Source: Ascochyta rabiei | Taxonomy: Eukaryota > Ascomycota > Dothideomycetes > Pleosporales > Didymellaceae | Direction of reading: 5' to 3' | Assembly (NCBI RefSeq): GCF_004011695.2 | Contig: NC_082415.1 | Location: forward strand, 186,001-250,000 | DNA length: 64,000 nucleotides | The notes under the pieces: generated by a model | What the model was told of the DNA's origin: nothing | The model's input: the letters and a program-made list of their open reading frames with translations, nothing else | Database searches by the model: none | Position numbers and translations under genes: made by a program | Shown here: one piece after another, positions 57,405 through 64,000 of the stretch | Numbering within the stretch: position 1 is the first letter of the stretch | Layout of the letters: every line of letters starts with the position of its first letter

Positions 57405-58958
57405 GCAAAAGAGCACCTGTAACTACTGGTGGCAGCTCTTTTAAGCACTTAACTAACAGCTATAGGGCTCAGCAAATTCTTTAAACTATGTATAGGGAGG
57501 ACAGCCCCCTCCCTATAGGTATCCAGCAGCTCTAAAACCTGACCCAACCAAGGAGGGTACTCAGAAGAAGTACCCATCCTTGATCAGGCCCTTCACCACG
57601 CAGAGAGCGCAGCGCAGATCAGTTGCCTGCTACAAGCTTATTAGCTAATAAAAAACAACAAGTTATAATTGCTTATAGAAGTTGTCACTCTACCTAAGCA
57701 AACAAGATTATTAACTAGCTTAATCCTAAAGGGCTTAAGGCAGATGTTACTAAATAAGCTGTTAGACTACTATTTATAAGCGCTATTTAAACAAAACCTA
57801 CAGGGAGCGGCACAAATGCCCTTAGGCGCAACGCCAGCAGCGCCTTCCCTGCCTACTAACACAATTAACGCACATAGGCACTAAACTGTTCACTATAAGC
57901 GCGTCGACGCAGCACTCGCAGGGAATGATCCTGCGAGCGCCCTGCGACGGGTTGCGAGCTGGTGGGGGGGCGCGGGCAGCGCGCGAGGTGGCAGCGGCGG
58001 CAGCGAGGCTGCATAGGCAGCGGCGGTTAGGGCGGCAGCAGCGGCAGTAGCAGCAGCAGCAGCAGAAGGAGCAGCTGAAGCCGCAGGCGCAGGCTTAGGC
58101 GCGGTTGTGGTTGTGGTTGTGGTTATGGTCGTGGTCGTGGGTGTAGGCACAGGCGCGGCAGAGCCGCTGGCGGCACGGGCAGCAGCTCAGGCGGCGGTAG
58201 CAGCAGCGGTGCGCGTAAGGCGCTTGAATTTAGGTTCTCTCTATAGGCCAAAGTTAGCAAAACCTCTAAAAAGAGCTGGTAAAACAAGGCTAGGAAGCTT
58301 AAACAGACGCTGTCTAAAAAAGCCTTTAAGGCTATAGAAAGCGCTAAAGCTAATAAAACTACTTAAAAGAGCTGGTAAACAAAGACAGGAAGCTCAAATA
58401 GACGCTCCCCTAAGCTATCACAACCACAGAGGAAACACAAACCTAGCAAAACAACAAAGAAGCATGTAGGGTAGGTCTGAGGAGCGCGAAACCAGCAATT
58501 GGTATACTTACAGCCATGTTAATAGAGATAGTTAAAGAAACAGAGAAAAACAAGCGGGTGAGCTAGTTATATAGATCTCTAAAACGCCTAGTAAAAGTGA
58601 GAGTAAATGCGACTTTCTCCAGGCAGCACGACGTTACTGGCTTAACAGCAAACAGACAATTACTAGTCTATACTATCCCTCTTATCTAATAAGGTTTGTA
58701 AGAAACAAGCATAGGAAAGGATACTTAGCAGCTTAGTAATAAGGAATCTGCAGCTAAACGAGCGTCTACCACCTACTTTAGCTGCTTGGCAGAACAATTA
58801 GAGTCAGCAACGGGTTACAATTAAACTAAGACCACTAGAGAGCATTAAAACTACCGACCACAAGCTTAGAAATCTGGTTTAAGAATTTAAGAGCCTGATT
58901 ACCTACGCAGCAGCTCTCAGAAGACAGGCAATCCTGGCTGGGATCACCTGGGGGGTTT
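57405..58958 (+). other. Copia II 3' extra region (1554 bp)
   Basis: Between the end of pol and the 3' LTR, and present in both Copia I and II. A GC-rich segment (57940-58210) with GGCAGC and GTGGTT repeats encodes Val/Gly/Ala on the sense strand or Thr/Ala/Pro on the antisense strand. Downstream, sense codons give a basic stretch (LGSLYRPKLAKPLKRAGKTR, 58230-58290) and further Lys/Arg/Ser-rich sequence. Function unknown. Confidence 0.65.
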
Positions 58959-59210
58959 GTCGCGCAGCCGAGCCTGTAGATGACTAATAGGGTGCTCCCC
59001 TATCTAATCAAGCTTGCGGATTATTGTTGAGTAGCTCCTTTCTCCACAATTAACTACTGAGCTCCTAAGGGTCGCCTACAAAGCTTAAGTAAGCGAGATT
59101 ACGTAATAACCAAATTTCCTTTGTACTTAAGCAACACGTTACACATTAAATATAAAGACACTAATTAAATTAATCGATCACCTAAGTATAGTCCTTCAAG
59201 CTCTGTCACA
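58959..59210 (+). repeat. Copia II 3' LTR
   Basis: 252 bp, TGTCGCGC...CTGTCACA, directly after the polypurine tract. Confidence 0.93.
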
Positions 59211-59308
59211 TTTACTTAGTTAATAACCCTAACTAATCTACTAGTATTTATTCCTAAAAACTAATAAAATTAGTGCTTACAGTCTTTAACTAAAGTACAA
59301 CTTTAACA

Positions 59309-62300
59309 TTTTAAACACACCTAAGATAAGTACTATTAGATCCTGTAATACCCCTAGTAACTCTACATCTAGTAACATTGATATAGATGTAACTGTTACT
59401 ACCAGCACTATAGACGTTAATAAGCCTAGCCGTTACTACAGAGATTGTAGTAAGCTTAATAACTAGCTTATACAGTAGGACCTCTTCTTTACCTTCTAAG
59501 GTAAGAAGGTTCCTAAGGCTAAATAAGTAGTTCTTACAGCTAGCTATATACATAGTAAAGTGTTAACCTAGATTAAGCCCTTTATATAGCAGCACTAAGC
59601 TAGGAAGGCCCTAGACAATATAGATAAATAAATAAAAGACTTTAACCTATCTAAAGAAAAGATTAAGCTAATCTTTAGAGTCTCTAACAAACTATATATT
59701 ACTTAACATAATATTTAGAAGATTAGATAGAATAAGTTAGCTACTAACTACGCTGCAGAGTTTTAGAAGCTTACTGCTAACACTAACTAGGATAACACTG
59801 CCCTAATTACTATGTTTTAATAAGGATTAAAGCCTAAGGTTAAGAAAGAACTTATACGTACTAGTGCGAGCACAGAAACCTATAACAAGCTTATTAATAC
59901 TACTATTAACATTAACATATAACTCTACAGCCTTTAGTAAGAACTTTAAGATAACCCTAGAGTACGTACTACTGTTACTGCTACTAATAGGCTGCTACTA
60001 AGGAACTAGTAGCGTAACAACTTTAACTAAGGACAACAAGGAGGCTGTAATTAGCTAAATACTAGTTATTACATCTACAGCAACACTTAGAGTAGATACT
60101 ACAGACCTAAAGCAATAGACCTTTTAAACCTTAACAACAGACTACTAAAGTAATAGAACAAGAAGCCTAAGGGGGGTAACTAACATAGAGGTAGTAAGGA
60201 CTGCTATAACTATAGTAAACTAGGCTACCTTGCTAGAGACCGCTAGATAAATAAGGTTTACTGCTAGTTAAATATACCTGCCTATAACTAACGTACTCTA
60301 CAGGTGAGCGGATCAAACGGGTAAGCGGATCACTCTGCCAAGACTACACCAAATTTCTACCCTATTATAGCTTACATTAGCCTACTTTAGCCTTGTATAC
60401 AGTAGTGCAGTACATAATATTATTTAGAAACATCTTTTACAGCCTTCTTACATATACGTGAGTTATGTCTAATATTGTAGCACTTTATACAGCGTCTTTA
60501 GGTTACTTCCCCTCCTTTAGCGCGCACTCGCTTCTTTGCCTTCTTACCATCACCACGCGCCCCAAACTTAGTTAGAGTAGTTAATTAAAGGCCTTCCTTA
60601 GCTGTTAGGACTCCCTCCTGCTGTAATTGCTTTCTTTTATGCAATTTACGTCGCGTAGCAGCCTTATTTGCTGCTTAAAGCCCAGTAATCTCCCTTTAAG
60701 CTAACACTAGCTTATGCGCTACTATAGCTGCGCCTTTAGCAAGCTTTTTAAAGGCCTTAACTATTAAAGTTAGTAAGCTGCTTGCATGCCTTTGAATCCT
60801 CTCTTAAACCAGCGTTAATTGCGACCCTAATTGCAGGGTAGTGCTTGGGGTTTGGGACTGCCAGGGCTCATCTTCTATAGTAGGTAGCGGTAGGGTACGT
60901 AGGCGGACATTAAGACCCATTATGACCCGTTCTGGGTCAAGGGGGACTATTCCAGCGCCTTAGAAGCCTTCTTAGATATTGCTAGAAGTAAATGTCTCCT
61001 TATAGGCGTCTATAAAGCATAGTAGGAACTTAGTTTTAGTAATATAAGTAATGTAGTTATATATAAGATTCTTAGCTTAGCGCCTATATACCTTCTTTAG
61101 AGGGGCAAAACAACCTACATCTAGTGGTTATAAGAGGTGAGATAAGTGTAGAGGCATATATAGTGTAACAATCTTTGCTTCCTTATAGTATTGTTAGAAG
61201 TTAAGGGAGTTATGGCTCTTGTGGCTGTTAATAAGGAGCAGCTGGTGTACTTCTTAGGTGCGCGTCTTTGTATAGGCATTAAAGTGCTTCAACCAGTCTA
61301 GACCAAGCTTGTTAGTAGTCTATCCGTTCTCAGAGACTCTAATAACCCAGTTATAGGGCAGATTGTCCTCTTTGTACCAGGCAGAGAGGTAGTTGCAGCC
61401 TTTGAAGATAATAAAGGGTAGAATGGCCCACCCTGTGCTATTAATGCCCTGTATGACCGTTGTCTACTCTTAATTGCCCTGCTACACTGCCTTTAGCTGT
61501 CCTTAACGCTCTAAGCCTGTAACAACTGCTCCTGTTAATATCTGGCCTATTATAAAGCCTGTCTTATTAAAGTTGTATGTGTTATTGTTCTAGATGCTAT
61601 ACTTAGCTTTAACATTCGCTATAAGCCCAAACCAGCCCCTAATAATCTCTAGATCCTTACAGAGGGCTCTCTTGTAGTCGTACTTGCGATTAAACCTTAC
61701 TTTAAGGTTAGGGCGGCGCTTAACAAACATGTTAGGCCAGTTTATGCCAACATGGCCTATATTGCGCTCAGCACGCAAAGAATTAGCTATATTAGCTACA
61801 GCAGCCAGCTAAGAGGCAAATCCTTATGCATCTAGCTTAAGGATGTACTTAGTAATCACGTCCTCCTTAGTCTGGTCTATAATCTGTTAAACTGGCGTAT
61901 AATCAGCTTATGCAGGTCGTCCTGTGTATTAAGCGTCTAGTGTGCTGTAAGGCGCGTTATATATAGCTGCAGCGCGTTACAGGATAAGTATTACGTCTTA
62001 TTTAATTACCTAGAGCGCAAGCTGTATCGCAGCTTCTCTTAAGGGCGTAGATTGATGTTGTTGTTAAGGCATTGCGTGGTAAGGTGGAGGTTTGGTGTGG
62101 TCTTGGCAGAGTGATCCGCTCACCCGTTTAATCTGCTCACCTGTGGAGTACGTTATTATAATACAGATACTAGTAAATAGGAAATTTTTACTAATAACAG
62201 AGGACAACTGCTAGAAGACCTAGAGTCTAGTCTAGAGGATAATAATAACTGTGTTGTGCCTCTAATTTATGTAGTAACACCCTACTAGGACGCCTAGACA

Positions 62301-62606
62301 GGCAAAGAAGCATAGTACTACTCTAACAACAACTAGCAAAAGATAGACAACCTGCTAGACACCTTAGGATAAGAGTTTAACTAAATTAGCGCCCTACTAA
62401 CACGCAAACGAGAACGTATAGCTTAACAACGCTAGAAGCGTAATAATAAAGAAGGATATTACTAAATGTGTTAGGAACTTGTTAGTCCTATAGAAGGACC
62501 TAAAATTGCAGAAATAAAACTAGAACTCTAACAGCTTGTTTACTAGTTTAGAAAAGAAATTAACAATAGCAAATAGTTTGCTAATAATTTAGAAGAAGCT
62601 AAAGAC
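59309..62606 (+). pseudogene. Gypsy VI gag region, split by Fot1 copy B
   Basis: Plus-strand gag motifs: KVLTWIKPFI (about 59560), NYAAEF.KLTANTN.DNTALITMF..GLKPKVKKEL (about 59750-59850), and a zinc-knuckle remnant CYNYSKLGYLARDR (60202-60243) whose second Cys and His codons read TAT (Tyr). After Fot1 copy B (60291-62153) the frame continues with a glutamine/asparagine-rich part (62156-62606). It is cut off by a reversed LTR of the same family at 62607. No protease or RT is seen. Confidence 0.75.
60291..62153 (-). mobile_element. Fot1/pogo-type DNA transposon, copy B (1863 bp)
   Basis: Same length, TIRs and coding layout as copy A but in reverse orientation; TA target duplications at 60289-60290 and 62154-62155. 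The segment 61778-61590 encodes the same 62-codon block as 49542-49730 with only a few substitutions. Stops are at TAG/TAA, so it is inactive. Confidence 0.93.
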
Positions 62607-63124
62607 TGTTGAAGTTGTACTTTAGTTAAAGACCGTAAGCACTAATTCTATTTGTTCTTGGGGATAAGTACTGGTAGATTAGTTAGGGTTATTAACTAAG
62701 CAAAGCTTGTAAAGATAGAATGTACTAAATAGTACAGAGTAGACTGTCTAGTTTAAGCGCAGGTTAAGATTCTAAAGACAAACTTAATTAATAAGGTTAA
62801 ACACAAACTATAAGGGTTATATTTCTACTAGCTATAGACTAAGAAGATATAATGCTTATTAATAAGCAACTAGGGTTAGTCTAATAAAATACATAAGGGT
62901 GCTTATAGATAAGCATATTATACTGTACTTATTAATAAGCAGTTATATATATTATACTTGTTAACAAGCAGTTATATAAAACCCTTTCTGTTCTATCCTT
63001 CTCTACTATTTGTTCCTTTAGGGCAGAGTTAGGAGTCTTAGTTAGCTGGTACTTATGTTTGTGCTGTGCCCTAGCACAGGATTGTAACACTATCCCCCCT
63101 TTCTATTTAGTTTGTCCTTGAACT
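62607..63124 (-). repeat. Gypsy VI-family 3' LTR, reversed, with polypurine tract
   Basis: 62607-63089 (483 bp) is the reverse complement of the 51459 LTR. Immediately right of it, CTATCCCCCCTTTC is a reversed polypurine tract, so this is the 3' LTR of a minus-strand element whose body starts at 63090 and is cut at 63124 by the next Copia LTR. Confidence 0.85.
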
Positions 63125-64000
63125 TGTTAAATGAAAGGTATTGGAGAAATTGGTCAGGCGATATACCTGCCAAGAAACCATGCAGAGGCCCCTACTAGAA
63201 CCTAGATAAGACAAAAATCACCCTTATATAGAACAACAACAGAACAATAATACATTATTATTAACTTATTACTATTACTATCTAATCTAATAATTAAGAG
63301 TCTTACTACTGCTACAATAAGCGCCAATAACAAGTAAAATAGCAACTAGCTAAAGCTAGAGGGATGCAACAGTTATTCTTACTAACTTAAGTAAATAGAT
63401 CTCCTAGTATTGCTAACTTAAGATGTAATGTAAAGCTCTAGAAATCTAGGATATTATAGACCTAGAAGGCAACACTTAACTACGCGCAAAGCCTATTTAA
63501 CTACTACCTCTACTTATCTTAGAATACAAACTAGCCTCTGCTCTAAGGAGAACTTAGGTATCCTCCTTAACACAAACTATAAGGGGTAATACGCGCATAA
63601 CTACATAAGAATTAATTAACCTTATTAATACCTTTATAGCAATAACTAATACCCTAATATAATACTTAGAACTCTTAGTAGAAGGAAAGGAAGCATACAA
63701 CAGCAAGGCGTAAAAATTTAAATTAATTTTTAACTTATACAAAATATATAAGTAAAACTACTAAAATAAATAGAAATTTATAGCTATAATAATAAAACAC
63801 TTAAATACTATAGTTAGCTTTTATCTATAAGTAAGCTGCTTTAAAAAACACAGTACCCTATAGACCTAGATTACAAATATGTAGGTAGCAGTAGGAGTAG
63901 ATCTTAATAACAAGATTAGAAGGGTATAAGAAAGATACTATAAAGTACTAAAGCCTATAAGAGTTCTATAAAATTAGGAACTATAGCTTAGTAAATATAA
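63125..64000 (+). mobile_element. Copia III-family element, 5' end, runs off the window
   Basis: LTR 63125-63292 (TGTTAAATGAAAGG...), 168 bp like Copia III, then the same TTAAGAGTC primer-binding site and leader (63293-63420). After about 63421 the sequence diverges from Copia III, so it is a related but distinct or rearranged member. No complete domain is visible before the window ends. Confidence 0.85.

Larger units (their letters stand above)
51850..59210 (+). mobile_element. Copia II, full-length LTR retrotransposon (7361 bp)
   Basis: LTRs 51850-52102 and 58959-59210 (TGTCGCGCAGCC...CTGTCACA) with an exact TTTAC target duplication (51845-51849, 59211-59215). It is inserted in a Gypsy VI LTR. 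After the 5' LTR comes GTTATGAGCC, matching the initiator tRNA-Met anticodon arm (half-tRNA priming, as in Copia); the polypurine tract CTGGGGGGTT ends at 58958. Same family as Copia I. It is less mutated than Copia III and IV but still carries many TAG stops. Confidence 0.96.
51459..59308 (+). repeat. Gypsy VI 5' LTR (484 bp), split by Copia II
   Basis: The LTR runs from TGTTACGATCC (51459) to 51849, then resumes after Copia II and one TSD copy at 59216 and ends ACTTTAACA at 59308. Total 484 bp, matching the 483-bp reversed copy at 62607-63089. Confidence 0.88.

Noticed and set aside
1..64000. tRNA or rRNA genes
   Set aside because: No cloverleaf with A and B boxes or rRNA core sequence was noticed. 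tRNA-like matches were only the short retrotransposon primer-binding sites. A tRNAscan-type search was not possible here.

Overview
This window is nuclear DNA of a filamentous ascomycete (Pezizomycotina, probably Dothideomycetes-like). The genes carry short GT-AG introns of about 43-60 bp, the encoded families are fungal, and gene-rich DNA alternates sharply with AT-rich, TpA/CTAG-rich repeat DNA full of TAG/TAA stops. That pattern is the signature of repeat-induced point mutation (RIP: C-to-T and G-to-A changes in duplicated DNA). I cannot name the species from sequence alone.

Gene-rich block, 1-15.4 kb: (i) a very large secreted killer-toxin-like GH18 chitinase on the minus strand, five exons in view, whose 3' end lies outside the window; (ii) a promoter-side stretch (5.03-5.76 kb) with two small tandem repeats carrying patchy RIP; (iii) NRDE2/Nrl1 on the minus strand, a nuclear RNA-surveillance factor; (iv) UTP10 on the plus strand, a ribosome-biogenesis HEAT-repeat protein with three exons, divergently arranged with NRDE2 over a shared 563-bp intergenic region.

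Repeat block, 15.5-46.15 kb: a satellite of about 199 bp begins in the UTP10 3' flank and reappears at 25.6, 36.3 and 45.3-46.1 kb. Transposons lie between and inside its blocks: a 749-bp palindromic G-rich TIR element with an 8-bp target-site duplication (TSD); full-length Copia I (TSD CTATT); a Tad-like LINE split by a chromodomain Gypsy element V (TSD TGCTT), which is itself split by Copia III (TSD GCTCT); and Copia IV with solo-LTR and chimeric derivatives. All coding regions here are broken.

Gene island, 46.15-48.8 kb: a broken PTH11-like membrane-protein gene and an apparently intact four-exon O-methyltransferase gene, followed directly by a RIP-mutated partial duplicate of that gene's own 3' end.

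Second repeat block, 48.9-64 kb: Gypsy LTRs of a second family, two 1863-bp Fot1/pogo transposons in opposite orientation, an older Fot1 relic, full-length Copia II (same family as Copia I, inverted relative to it, TSD TTTAC), a Gypsy gag relic, and the 5' end of another Copia III-type element running off the window.

The housekeeping genes stay outside the RIP-affected DNA. The O-methyltransferase and PTH11-like genes sit as a small island inside it, as in a compartmentalised fungal genome. Element boundaries rest on matching LTR ends plus exact TSDs read from the sequence. Family assignments rest on short protein motifs that survive mutation.
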